Of a stretch of DNA of 64,000 bases, positions 37,658 to 46,672 are shown piece by piece. The notes under the pieces are model-generated. The model worked only from the letters and a program-made list of their open reading frames with translations, was not told where the DNA came from and did not search any database. Made by a program: the position numbers and the translations under genes. Each line of letters starts with the position of its first letter. Within the stretch, counting starts at the first letter, position 1. The stretch lies in contig CALMQS010000068.1 of the NCBI GenBank assembly GCA_937871285.1, positions 1 through 64,000 of the forward strand, given 5' to 3'. This DNA comes from an uncultured Sphingobacteriales bacterium (GTDB lineage Bacteria > Bacteroidota > Bacteroidia > Chitinophagales > Chitinophagaceae).

Positions 37658-39085
37658 CTACCAAACATACGTTGCCACCGCACCGCCGTTTAGCATAGCA
37701 GAAGCCTGTTTGTTATTATATTTTATAGTAAATGACCGGGGCTGGTCTGTTTCATTTAAAACGATCAGCACTGTTTTTCCATCTGTATTTTTAAAAGCCA
37801 CATTGGGTAATGCACTAAGCTGGCCAGACGCGATGCGAACAGCACCCGGCCGAACGAATTTTGACGCATGGGCAATAATATAATAAGCAGGATTTCGTGT
37901 AACCATATTTCCTTCTATGGTAAGTGCGCCCAAACATTGGGTGCAGCCACCGGGCGTATGGGGTTCAAGGTTAGTATTGGCAGCCAGGTTCCATTCTAAG
38001 GCCACGCGGCACCAGTTGCGCATAGCGCCGATAATTACATTTTTAATGTGCCAGTTGAGATCGCCTTTTATATTGCCCGGTGCGCCTATCCACTGCTCCG
38101 TAAAGTAAAGATGCTTATCCGGGTACGCGTTATGCAGCTGCGCTAAAGTATCAATATTGCCACCGTACAAATGAAAGGCGGCGCCATCCACATATTGCGC
38201 GGCATCGGCATCCTTATAAATCGTAGCCGGGTAATCGGGCCGGTCGGCATTGTGGTCGTACACGATAATTTTAGTGTTAATACCAGCCGCTTTAAATGCA
38301 GGACCGAGGCTTTGCTTTATGAAAGCGGCCTGCTCTTCTGCCTGCATCAGCAGGCTGGGGTTATTACCCGGGTGCAACGGCTCATTCTGCACTGTAACAG
38401 CATCAATGGCTATACCCTCGGCCTTCATTGCCTCAATATATTTCACAAAATATTTCGCGTAGGCATTATAATACGCCGGTTTCAGGCTCCCCCCAACTGT
38501 ATTATTATTGGTTTTCATCCACGTGGGGGGCGACCATGGGGAGCCCAGTATTTTAATAGCAGGATTGATGGCCAGTATTTCTTTTAATACCGGGATGAGA
38601 TGCACCTGGTCGGGCGCAATGCTGAATTTTTCCATTTGCTCATCTGTTTGTCCAGCAGGCAGATCATCATAGGAAAACACCCGGTCATCCAAATCGGAAG
38701 CGCCGATGCTTACGCGCAGGTAGCTAACACCAATATTATTACCATCTGTTGCAAATAGTTCCTTTAATAAGGTGGCACGGCCTGCAGCATCCATATTATG
38801 GAGATGCATGGCGCTTCCTCCCGTTAAAGTATAACCGAAGCCGTCAATGGTTTGAAAGGTTTTTGAATCATCCACATCAATAACCGCGTTTACATCCGGT
38901 ATGTTATCTGCAAATAACAAGGCCGCCGGCTGTTCTTTAAACAACACACCGGCATCGGGGTCGGTAAGCCAAACGGCGGCTTCAGCTTTTAAGGTGTCTG
39001 CATCTCCGTTACGTTCACCGGGATTTGTTTTGCAGCCTGCTGCTGTTATCAATAACAGCAGGGCTGACAGAAAGTGCTTCGGCAT
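37658..39085 (-). CDS. Glycoside hydrolase family 30 lipoprotein
   Basis: A 475-residue surface or periplasmic lipoprotein (lipobox LITAAGC, Cys18). The (beta/alpha)8 domain shows TIDGFGYTLTGGSA near 79-92, GSPWSPPTWMK near 181-191, acid/base E235 in VTVQNEP and nucleophile E330 in YFTEQW; a C-terminal beta domain follows. GH30 covers beta-1,6-glucanases, glucosylceramidases and others; the sequence fits the GH30 group with glucosidase/beta-1,6-glucanase activity more than xylanases, but this is a judgement. It is the last gene of the sigma-FecR-SusC-SusD-GH30 series on the minus strand, so it is likely induced by the substrate of that locus. Confidence 0.87.
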   Translation of the reverse strand: MPKHFLSALLLLITAAGCKTNPGERNGDADTLKAEAAVWLTDPDAGVLFKEQPAALLFADNIPDVNAVIDVDDSKTFQTIDGFGYTLTGGSAMHLHNMDAAGRATLLKELFATDGNNIGVSYLRVSIGASDLDDRVFSYDDLPAGQTDEQMEKFSIAPDQVHLIPVLKEILAINPAIKILGSPWSPPTWMKTNNNTVGGSLKPAYYNAYAKYFVKYIEAMKAEGIAIDAVTVQNEPLHPGNNPSLLMQAEEQAAFIKQSLGPAFKAAGINTKIIVYDHNADRPDYPATIYKDADAAQYVDGAAFHLYGGNIDTLAQLHNAYPDKHLYFTEQWIGAPGNIKGDLNWHIKNVIIGAMRNWCRVALEWNLAANTNLEPHTPGGCTQCLGALTIEGNMVTRNPAYYIIAHASKFVRPGAVRIASGQLSALPNVAFKNTDGKTVLIVLNETDQPRSFTIKYNNKQASAMLNGGAVATYVW

Positions 39086-39114
39086 ATATGCATATCTTTA
39101 ATAATCAACAATAA

Positions 39115-39161
39115 AACCTGTCAGGTCTGCCAGGCATGGGACCTTGCAGACCTGGCAGGTT
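39115..39161. repeat. AACCTGTCAGGTCTGCCAGG inverted repeat
   Basis: Arms at 39115-39134 and 39142-39161 match at 18 of 20 positions around a 7-base loop. The right arm touches the stop codon of the susD-like gene. On the minus strand it is followed by TTTTATTG, so it could attenuate transcription into GH30. The sequence resembles a repeat family widely scattered in Bacteroidota genomes (general knowledge). Confidence 0.65.
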
Positions 39162-40644
39162 AATAGCCCGGGTTTTGCGTAAGCCTGGGGTTACGGTCTA
39201 TTTCATTCTGGGGCACAGGAAACAACAACCGGAATTCCTGTATCGGGTAATTGAGCGGTTCGTTGTTTGCTTTTTTTGCATTTTGCATTACCGCAAGCGT
39301 TCGGCCGGTTCTTTGCAGGTCAAACCAGCGGTAGCCTTCAAATGCCAGCTCTAATTGTCTTTCCTTTTCAATAGCCAGCCTGAGATCGGCCTGCGTGGCA
39401 GCAGTTGTGCTGGCTAACCCTACCCTGTTCCTGATCTTATTCAAATAAAACGGTGCACCGGAAGCATCATCCAACTGGTTAAGCTCGGTTAATGCCTCTG
39501 CTTTTAGCAAAAGTATATCGGCAAAACGGTAAATAATAAAATTACTTACATCTCCGCCGCGTACTTTATTGATCAGGGGGAGGTTATTCATCGGCCAATA
39601 CGGGTCAACCCATTGTCCCGAATAATCCACCCATTGTATTGAACTGCTGAAGCGTACATCATCACCTTCTGCTTCAAAAGCCCTCACCAGGTCGTGTGAA
39701 GGCGTGTTGAACTTCGGCCAGCCGCCACCGATATACATGTCTTTTATCCATAGCCCGTAGGTTCCGCTTCCCCACCCTTCATAGGTGATTTCCCAAATAG
39801 ACTCCGCTGAATTTTTATGCTGCCCGTCAAATAAATAATCGTAATCAGGGAGTAAAGCATAGCCGTCTGCAATAACAGCATCACAATACTGGTTCACTTT
39901 ATCCCAGTCGTGCGGCTCAACAGTGGCATATACTTTAGCCAGCAGGGTATTCACCATTCCCTTGCCTATAATTTGTTTAAGCGGCGTTTGGCTGGTAGGG
40001 CGCACGCTGGCAAGCGCAAATTCCAGGTCAACGATAATGCTGTCGTACACAACGGCCATAGGCGACCGGGGTATGGCAACCGATTCAAAGATGGTTTTGG
40101 TATTGGTGGTTACAATAGGCTGCAATATCAGCGGCACATCTCCCCACAAACGTACCAGGTCAAAATAATTAATGGCCCTTAAAGCCCTCGCTTCTCCCAG
40201 TATCTGGTTCCTTCTTTCGGGGGTTAAAGCCGCATCGGTAGCCCTGGATACTTTATCAATGGTTTCATTCAGCTTACCAATGGAAGTATATAACCGGCTC
40301 CAGTTCCTTTCTACATTTCCATTTAAAGAATTAGTAGTAAACAGGTCTATGGCATGGTTGGCCGGGTTATCACTGCCTGCGTAGGCATTATCAGCCATGG
40401 CATCGCCGTTGGTGGTGCGGTCAAAAGCCCAGTATTCTTCACCATCCCAATACATATCGTTATACGCTCCACTTAATAGCTGTTCAGCTTCCGTTGCGGT
40501 AATGCTTCCTCCTGCATTGGGATCATCAATGGTTGAAGCGTCAATTTCGCCGATGGGTTTTTTGTCAAGCACTTTACTGCAACCGGTAATGAACAAAGCC
40601 GTTATCACCAGCAGGCAGCTACAATTTATTAATTTCTTTTTCAT
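39160..40644 (-). CDS. RagB/SusD family outer-membrane lipoprotein
   Basis: A 494-residue lipoprotein, partner of the STN-type SusC upstream. Signal peptide MKKKLINCSCLLVITALFITGC with Cys22 as lipid-bearing residue. The body shows the RagB/SusD pattern: AEQLLSGAYNDMYWDG, ARALRAINYFDLVRLWGDVP near 160, FADILLLKAEALTELN near 380, and EFRLLFPVPQNEIDRNPRLTQ close to the end. The start at 40644 is chosen over an in-frame ATG at 40698 because the signal peptide begins here. It is separated by 58 bases from the SusC gene and by 74 bases (with an inverted repeat) from GH30. Confidence 0.94.
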   Translation of the reverse strand: MKKKLINCSCLLVITALFITGCSKVLDKKPIGEIDASTIDDPNAGGSITATEAEQLLSGAYNDMYWDGEEYWAFDRTTNGDAMADNAYAGSDNPANHAIDLFTTNSLNGNVERNWSRLYTSIGKLNETIDKVSRATDAALTPERRNQILGEARALRAINYFDLVRLWGDVPLILQPIVTTNTKTIFESVAIPRSPMAVVYDSIIVDLEFALASVRPTSQTPLKQIIGKGMVNTLLAKVYATVEPHDWDKVNQYCDAVIADGYALLPDYDYLFDGQHKNSAESIWEITYEGWGSGTYGLWIKDMYIGGGWPKFNTPSHDLVRAFEAEGDDVRFSSSIQWVDYSGQWVDPYWPMNNLPLINKVRGGDVSNFIIYRFADILLLKAEALTELNQLDDASGAPFYLNKIRNRVGLASTTAATQADLRLAIEKERQLELAFEGYRWFDLQRTGRTLAVMQNAKKANNEPLNYPIQEFRLLFPVPQNEIDRNPRLTQNPGY

Positions 40645-40702
40645 CGTTATTTTTTTAAATAATTGCTGCAAACAATTATTATTAAAGAATAGGATCATGC
40701 TG

Positions 40703-43700
40703 TTAGAATGTTACGTTCAGACCTATAATAAATGCCTTAGACTGCGGATAGGCGCCATAATCAATGCCCTGCGCAATATTCTTTACATTGCTGTTGCCGT
40801 CATTTCCATACGTGCTTACTTCCGGATCGAAGCCGGTGTACTGGGTAAAGGTTAAAACATTCTGACCCGTTACATACAACGAAGCATTGCTGATGGACAT
40901 TCGCCTGAGAAAATCACTGTTGAACCGGTAGGACAGTGTAATGGCTTTCAAACGCAGGTAAGAACCATCTTCTAAGAAACGGCTTGAGATATAAGTGTTG
41001 GCCACATCGTTGCGGATAGCCCTGGGCACATCCGTGATATTGCCCGGGTTCTGCCACCTGTTTAATGTTACTGTTGTTTGATTACGCGAATCATACATAC
41101 CCTCTGTTTCTATCCTTGCCCCGTTAAACAGGCTGTTGCCCTGTGAACCCTGGAAGAAAACAGACAGATCAATATTTTTAAAACTCACCGTATTGGTCAT
41201 ACCATAAATAAAGTCGGGCTGCGCGTTTCCGATAAAAGTACGGTCGCCGGGGTTGATCTCTCCGTTCTTATCCCTGTCTTCATACTGTACATTACCGGTT
41301 TGCGGATCAATGCCGGTTGCTACATATCCATAAAAAGATCCCAGCGGATAACCCGCTTTCACTAAGGAAGCATTACCCCGCTGGTAAATATCGCCCGAAG
41401 GGATCTGCACATTCGGATCATCGCCCAGATTCAGCACCTTATTGCGGTTGAAACCCATATTAAAATCCGTATTCCAGTTCCAGCTTTTACCTTTTATATT
41501 TTGGGTGGAGATATTAAATTCAAATCCCCTGTTCTCCATATCGCCCACGTTCAGTGAAATATAATCCAGCCCTGAAGTATTGGGGATAGGCATCCGCACC
41601 AGCACATCTTTTGTTTTCTTCCGGTACCAGTCTGCAGTAACCGCTATACGGGAATCCAAGAATGTTATATCCAGCCCTATGTTTACAGAAGTTGTTTTTT
41701 CCCAGGTTAGGCTTGGGTTAGCAAAGTTTACCAGCGTAAGGTCGCCGGTAACCGGGTTCTTATAATACCGTTTCATGTAATCATAATTGCCAATACCTTC
41801 CTGGTTGCCATTCATACCCCATCCTGCTCGCAATTTTAGCTCCTGTATATTGTTTACGTTCTCAAAAAAGCGTTCCGAAGATATGCGCCATCCTGCCGAG
41901 AATGAGGGAAATATGCCTGTTCTGTTATTTTCAGGAAATTTGGAAGAAGCATCTGCACGGAGATTACCTGTAAAAAGATAACGGTTATCGTATTCATAAG
42001 TTATACGCGCAATACCCGACACCAATCCCCATTCCGTTGCATACCCCGATGTATCGGGCTTGTTGCGTGCATGTTCCAGGATGTAATCAATGCCTTTGGC
42101 GGCGGTATCGCGGCCGAACTTGCCTGTATTGATGCTGGCAGGGTCATAGCGGGAGGTTTGGGTGGTAAAGCCGGCCATTGCCGAAAAGTTATGCAGCCCC
42201 AGCCGTTTGGTATAGGTAAGCGTTTGTTCCGTAAGCCAAACCGTTTCCTTCGATTTGGTACGCCCGGCTGTACCTTCCTGCTGGCGGCCATAGATCGTTA
42301 AAAAAGGATCGAGGATATTATAGCTATATCCATCTGTATAATCCAGCCCAAGCAATGATTTGAACGTTAGCCCGGGCATCAGCCTCACTTCCGCGCTGAA
42401 GTTTCCCAGGAACCGGTTGTCTCTGTTCCGCGACTTTGATCCCTCAATGGCGCCCAGCGGGTTTTCCCAACCCGAGTTCGGATTAATACCGATCGTGCCG
42501 TCGGGCGCATATTTGGGAACGGTGAATGGCGTTGTAAGCGCAGATAATACCACACCGCCTCTCGAGGAACTGGCATTATCGGTTACATCCCTGCTTACCG
42601 CGTTGGAAAAACTCAGGTTGGTGGAAAGTGTTAACCACGAAGTTGTTTTGTGGGTTAAATTGGCTCTTCCGGTGAACCGTTTAAAATAGGCGGGTTTGAT
42701 CATCCCCGTTTGATCCATATAACCCAGCGAGAAATATTGCTTTAACTTATCGGTACCACCCGAAAGCGACAACTGGTAATTTTGTTCCACACCCGTACGA
42801 AAAACCTCATCGGGCCAATTCACATTATTGGCGGCTACCACCTCATCTGTAATGATATTGTCGTCATAGGCTTCATTGATCAGCGCCTGGTATTGCTTTC
42901 CGTTTAATACATCTAATGTATTGGTGGGTTTGGAAAAGCCTACATACGTATTTAGTCCCAGCTTCATTTTTTTGCCGCTTCCCTTTTTAGTAGTAATCAA
43001 TACCACCCCGTTAGCTGCTCTTGCACCATAGATTGCTGCCGAAGAAGCGTCTTTGAGGATAGACATGGTTTCAATATCCGTTGGGTTAATGGAGCTGATG
43101 TCGGTAGTGGGTACCCCATCTACTACATATAAAGGATCATTGCCGGCACTGATCGAATTGGCGCCGCGTATGCGAACCGTCATGCCCGCACCGGGTTTGC
43201 CCGAAGGCTGCACTACCTGCACCCCCGCTGCCTTTCCCTGGATGGCCTGGGCGGCATTTATTACAGGGCGGTCGGCTATGTCTTTGGCAGATACGGTAGA
43301 AACCGCTCCCGTTATATTTTTTTTGGTCTGGCTTCCATATCCCACCACTATAATCTGGTCTAATTGCTTGTCTGAAGGCGTTAACTGCACATCAACCACA
43401 TTCCTGCCTTTTATTTCAACTTCCAGGTCATTATGCCCGATATAGGAAAACACCAGCACCGCATTTTCTTCAGCCGTAACAGCATATGTACCGTTATTAT
43501 CGGTAGCGGTTCCCGTTGTGGTATTTTTTACCTGAACGGTAACACCCGCCAACGCTTCTCCGCTGCCCCCGGTTACTTTTCCGGTAATACGTATGGGCTG
43601 GTTTGGCCTGTTACCCGCCAGTACCACTACAAGATTATTATCCAATAGCCTGTACGTAAGATCGGTATTTGAAAATAAAACGCCCAGTGTTTCCGCAAGG

Positions 43701-43975
43701 GAGGCATTCACAACCCGGATGTCAATTTTTTTCTTCAGGTCTGCCAGGTCATAATTGTATAAGAACCTGAACTGTCCTTCTTTTTCAATTTTGTGAATGG
43801 CTTTGCTGATCGCTGTTTTTTGAAGGTTAAGCGTAATGTTCCCCTGGCTGTACACTTTAGCCTGTATGTGGCTAAAGCTCAGTATGATCAGCAAAAAAGA
43901 CAGCTTCATAACGATCAGGAATTTAATAAAAGAGGTAACCGTTGCACGGCTTCGCAGCAGTTTGTTTTTTTTCAT
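40703..43975 (-). CDS. SusC-like TonB-dependent receptor with STN signalling domain
   Basis: A 1090-residue outer-membrane receptor. After a signal peptide (about 20-44) comes an STN domain (ITLNLQKTAISKAIHKIEKE to NNLVVVL, about 47-120), which contacts the periplasmic part of a FecR protein. Then follow a carboxypeptidase-regulatory-like domain (RITGKVTGGSGEALAGVTV), a TonB-box-type segment (QIIVVGYGSQ), the plug (LYVVDGVPTTDISSINPTDI) and the barrel ending in AFIIGLNVTF. The gene follows fecR (121-base gap) and precedes its susD partner. The expected role is uptake of the oligosaccharide made at the surface and signalling of its presence to the sigma factor. Confidence 0.95.
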   Translation of the reverse strand: MKKNKLLRSRATVTSFIKFLIVMKLSFLLIILSFSHIQAKVYSQGNITLNLQKTAISKAIHKIEKEGQFRFLYNYDLADLKKKIDIRVVNASLAETLGVLFSNTDLTYRLLDNNLVVVLAGNRPNQPIRITGKVTGGSGEALAGVTVQVKNTTTGTATDNNGTYAVTAEENAVLVFSYIGHNDLEVEIKGRNVVDVQLTPSDKQLDQIIVVGYGSQTKKNITGAVSTVSAKDIADRPVINAAQAIQGKAAGVQVVQPSGKPGAGMTVRIRGANSISAGNDPLYVVDGVPTTDISSINPTDIETMSILKDASSAAIYGARAANGVVLITTKKGSGKKMKLGLNTYVGFSKPTNTLDVLNGKQYQALINEAYDDNIITDEVVAANNVNWPDEVFRTGVEQNYQLSLSGGTDKLKQYFSLGYMDQTGMIKPAYFKRFTGRANLTHKTTSWLTLSTNLSFSNAVSRDVTDNASSSRGGVVLSALTTPFTVPKYAPDGTIGINPNSGWENPLGAIEGSKSRNRDNRFLGNFSAEVRLMPGLTFKSLLGLDYTDGYSYNILDPFLTIYGRQQEGTAGRTKSKETVWLTEQTLTYTKRLGLHNFSAMAGFTTQTSRYDPASINTGKFGRDTAAKGIDYILEHARNKPDTSGYATEWGLVSGIARITYEYDNRYLFTGNLRADASSKFPENNRTGIFPSFSAGWRISSERFFENVNNIQELKLRAGWGMNGNQEGIGNYDYMKRYYKNPVTGDLTLVNFANPSLTWEKTTSVNIGLDITFLDSRIAVTADWYRKKTKDVLVRMPIPNTSGLDYISLNVGDMENRGFEFNISTQNIKGKSWNWNTDFNMGFNRNKVLNLGDDPNVQIPSGDIYQRGNASLVKAGYPLGSFYGYVATGIDPQTGNVQYEDRDKNGEINPGDRTFIGNAQPDFIYGMTNTVSFKNIDLSVFFQGSQGNSLFNGARIETEGMYDSRNQTTVTLNRWQNPGNITDVPRAIRNDVANTYISSRFLEDGSYLRLKAITLSYRFNSDFLRRMSISNASLYVTGQNVLTFTQYTGFDPEVSTYGNDGNSNVKNIAQGIDYGAYPQSKAFIIGLNVTF

Positions 43976-44096
43976 ACATTTATGCTTTAAGGTTAATAAA
44001 TAAGAAACCTTACCACATGCCAGTGCGTATAAGCGTTTCTGTATTACCCGGGCGGGGAATGTTAGCGCATTTCCCGTTCTTTGTTTTTAAAAAAGA

Positions 44097-45233
44097 TCAG
44101 TTCCTGTATATTTCTATTTCATTGTGATTGATTTTAAATTGAAAACTATTGGTGAGTTGCAGCGCCAGCAAGGCCTGTTGTATGGTTTCGTGCTCAAAAA
44201 TGCCCTTAAACCGGTAATGGAGTAAATTTTCATCCCGGATATTGATCTTTACATCGTACCATCTTTCCATTTTATCGGCCAGTTGCCTGAAAGTGTCGCC
44301 CTCAAAAATGAGCTTGTTATAGATCCACGAAGTTTCAGCTATCAGGCTATCGGCCTTGTTTTGGGGCAATGCGGCTACAGCAATATCACGCTCCGCTGTA
44401 TAAGCTTTCTTTTTATCCCTGCTATTGGCAGTGCCCGGCTGCGGCAGTGTATTTTTTACTTCTTTGCTGAACACCAGCTTTTCGTTGGGATGAAGAATGA
44501 TGCCGGGAGAAGGATCATTTTTACGCATTACTTCAATCATACCCCTGATCAGGGTAGCTTCAATTATAGCATCTGCAGGGTACGATTTTACATTGAAAGC
44601 AGTGCCCAGCACCTTAACATCAATTCCGGAAGTATGTACTATAAACGGCCGGCTGCTGTCTTTTACTACGTCAAAAAAGGCTTCCCCTTCCAGCAGCACT
44701 TCACGACTGCTGCTTTTAAAGCTGCTTTTGTAAGTAAGCCTGCTATCCGCATTCAGCCATACTTTGGTTCCGTCCGGCAGGATCATGGTTTTTCTGCTGC
44801 CTTTTTTAGCCACTACTTCGCTCATCATGGCATCATGCGTGCTGGTTTTTATCTCTTCTTTCAGATAAAAAGCATAGATCCATGTTAGCCCGCCAATAAT
44901 AAGCACCGCGGCAGCGGCGTATATCCATCGTTTCCATTGTTTGCGCGGAGTTTCGGCATAGTGGTATGCTTCCTGTACTACTTCCTGCTTCTCTGTACTT
45001 TCGCCCGGATGAGCGGAGGAATATAGAATACGTTTAAACATTTCCTGCGAATGTTTATCACTTATTGGAAACTCAGCGGACCCCTGTTCCCAGTATGCAG
45101 CAAGCATCTCGTATATATATACGTCATTAAAATGTTCTCCCAAAAACTCATGAAGTTCACGCAGCTCATCGTTTGTTGCCTCTCCTGCCAGTTTACGTGC
45201 TATCAATAAGTATAAGCGATCGTTTTGTTGCAT
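44097..45233 (-). CDS. FecR-family anti-sigma factor
   Basis: A 378-residue inner-membrane protein. The N-terminal helical part (1-95) would bind the ECF sigma factor in the cytoplasm; one membrane helix spans about 103-123 (WIYAAAAVLIIGGLTWIYAF); the periplasmic FecR domain begins with VVAKKGSRKTMILPDGTKVWLNADS near 140 and is followed by a DUF4974-type domain near the C-terminus (LIFEGDTFRQLADKMERWYDV, DENLLHYRFKGIFEHETIQQ), which matches the STN-like fold. It sits between the sigma gene and the STN-type SusC, completing the surface signalling chain. Confidence 0.95.
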   Translation of the reverse strand: MQQNDRLYLLIARKLAGEATNDELRELHEFLGEHFNDVYIYEMLAAYWEQGSAEFPISDKHSQEMFKRILYSSAHPGESTEKQEVVQEAYHYAETPRKQWKRWIYAAAAVLIIGGLTWIYAFYLKEEIKTSTHDAMMSEVVAKKGSRKTMILPDGTKVWLNADSRLTYKSSFKSSSREVLLEGEAFFDVVKDSSRPFIVHTSGIDVKVLGTAFNVKSYPADAIIEATLIRGMIEVMRKNDPSPGIILHPNEKLVFSKEVKNTLPQPGTANSRDKKKAYTAERDIAVAALPQNKADSLIAETSWIYNKLIFEGDTFRQLADKMERWYDVKINIRDENLLHYRFKGIFEHETIQQALLALQLTNSFQFKINHNEIEIYRN

Positions 45234-45339
45234 GAAATAATAGCTGTGGTTAATAAAAAAGACAGTTAAATGAAGTACATCTACTAAAGGAACAAAATAA
45301 ATTTTCCGGGAAGCAAAATGGCGGCCTATCCCTGCGGGA

Positions 45340-45945
45340 TTATTCTTTAGATTTCAATCCCCCGGAGGAAGCAATGGGGAAATCAATATCTGAGCGAAGC
45401 CGGGTCATTATTTTTTTAACGGCAATTGCCATCTGCGCATCAATTGTATTGATAGAAATATTAAGGATATCGGCCACTTCCCTGTATTTCAGCTTATCTT
45501 CTCTTACCAGCTTAAAAATTATTTTACAACGGGGAGGAAGCGCTTCCACGGCACGCTGGATCTTTTTATATAGCTCAGCAGTGATCATCAATGTTTCAGG
45601 AGAGTTGATTTCCGCTACTTCAATATCAATATGATCAAAAGGCTGTGTAATGTTTTCTTTGGCCTTTTTAGCGAGGAAATTGAGCGACGTGTTTTTTGTA
45701 GCCGTATATAAATACACTTTAATATTACGTATATCAGTAAAATTTTTCCGGGTCTTCCATATTTTTATAAATACGTCTTCTACAACTTCTTCCGCAGCTT
45801 CTTTGGTTTTTACAATAGCAAAAGCAAAGTGATACAGTTTCTTATAGAAGCAGTCGTACAGTTTTTTAAATGACTGCTCATTGCCGGCAGCAATCTGGTG
45901 CATTAACTGCACAGGTACATTTGTAATATCACTACGGCTATCCAT
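45340..45945 (-). CDS. ECF-type RNA polymerase sigma-70 factor
   Basis: A 201-residue extracytoplasmic-function sigma factor. Region 2 is seen in FKKLYDCFYKKLYHFAFAIVK and AAEEVVEDVFIKIWKTRK; region 4 in EALPPRCKIIFKLVREDKLKYREVADILNISINTIDAQM with the helix-turn-helix. The tail ends FPIASSGGLKSKE. First gene of the sigma-FecR-SusC-SusD-GH30 series; the gap to fecR is 106 bases. It is expected to be held inactive by the FecR protein until the SusC receptor binds ligand. No obvious TAnnTTTG box is present upstream. Confidence 0.94.
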   Translation of the reverse strand: MDSRSDITNVPVQLMHQIAAGNEQSFKKLYDCFYKKLYHFAFAIVKTKEAAEEVVEDVFIKIWKTRKNFTDIRNIKVYLYTATKNTSLNFLAKKAKENITQPFDHIDIEVAEINSPETLMITAELYKKIQRAVEALPPRCKIIFKLVREDKLKYREVADILNISINTIDAQMAIAVKKIMTRLRSDIDFPIASSGGLKSKE

Positions 45946-46076
45946 AAAAGCAATCTCCTGAATCAGGCAAACAATGATAAAGCATTATACCCAAATGACA
46001 AGATACCCGGTATATATGCTGCGTATGCGTAAGTTACAGAAAAAAGCGCTGTATGGGATAAATGGGGTGCCCATTG

Positions 46077-46415
46077 CTACCGGGTGTTCAGCTTATCATT
46101 TTGTTTATGCCTTTGCGCATCGCGAAGCGTTTTCTTTTCGAAATTCTTTTGCAGGGCTGCGGTTAAGTTCACCCCTGTTTGGTTGGCCAGGCAGAGCAAA
46201 ACCCATAATACATCGGCCATTTCATCACCCAGGTCCTTTCCTTTATCGCTATCTTTAAACGACTGTTCTCCATATGAGCGCACCATCAATCTTGATAGTT
46301 CTCCTACCTCTTCCATTAAGATTCCCAGGTTGGTGAGCTCGCCAAAATAGCGTACCCCCGTTGTTTTTATCCAGTCGTCTACCTGTTGCTGGGCCTGCTG
46401 CAATGTTATTTCCAT
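46077..46415 (-). CDS. MazG-like nucleotide pyrophosphohydrolase
   Basis: A 112-residue all-helical enzyme of the MazG/NTP-PPase superfamily, which hydrolyses (d)NTPs to monophosphates for pool cleaning. The metal-binding pattern appears as EEVGELSRLM near 37-46 and DLGDEMADVLWVLLCLAN near 64-81. The tail is rich in Lys and Arg. The start at 46415 (MEITLQQAQ) is preferred over the upstream ATG at 46436. It is a single-domain form, as is common in Bacteroidota. It lies alone between the sigma gene and a gap with repeats. Confidence 0.86.
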   Translation of the reverse strand: MEITLQQAQQQVDDWIKTTGVRYFGELTNLGILMEEVGELSRLMVRSYGEQSFKDSDKGKDLGDEMADVLWVLLCLANQTGVNLTAALQKNFEKKTLRDAQRHKQNDKLNTR

Positions 46416-46436
46416 AAAGGATTTATTAAAGATCAA

Positions 46437-46672
46437 AGATATGCCTCACCCTCACCCTCTTTCCCTCTCCCCGAGCGGCGAGGGACGGTGCTTAATAATA
46501 ACACCAGGCATAGGTCCTTCCATTTCAACTATTGAACAAGGCTGTAACTGATACTATAAACCACAAATCATAAACCCAACATTGAAACGGACCCTGGAAC
46601 CTGTAACCTGCAACCCGGATCAATCTCAAATCTACTCATGTTACAAACTATAAACCACAAACCATAAACTTT
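46437..46672. repeat. Gap filled with several phrase repeats
   Basis: The 236-base gap holds CCTCACCCTCACCCTC (46443 on) with a small GC-rich hairpin CCCCGAGCGGCGAGGG, then ATAAACCACAAATCATAAAC (46556 on), GGAACCTGTAACCTGCAACC (46596 on), and ACTATAAACCACAAACCATA (46648 on). No gene is seen. Each phrase has relatives elsewhere in the window. Confidence 0.55.

Noticed and set aside
42001-42301. Overlapping antisense frames in the STN-type SusC gene
   Set aside because: They are in other frames of a gene with full domain structure and show no start signals or domains.
46443-46500. CCTCACCCTC stretch as part of a CRISPR array
   Set aside because: No regular direct repeats with unique spacers; it is low-complexity with one small hairpin.
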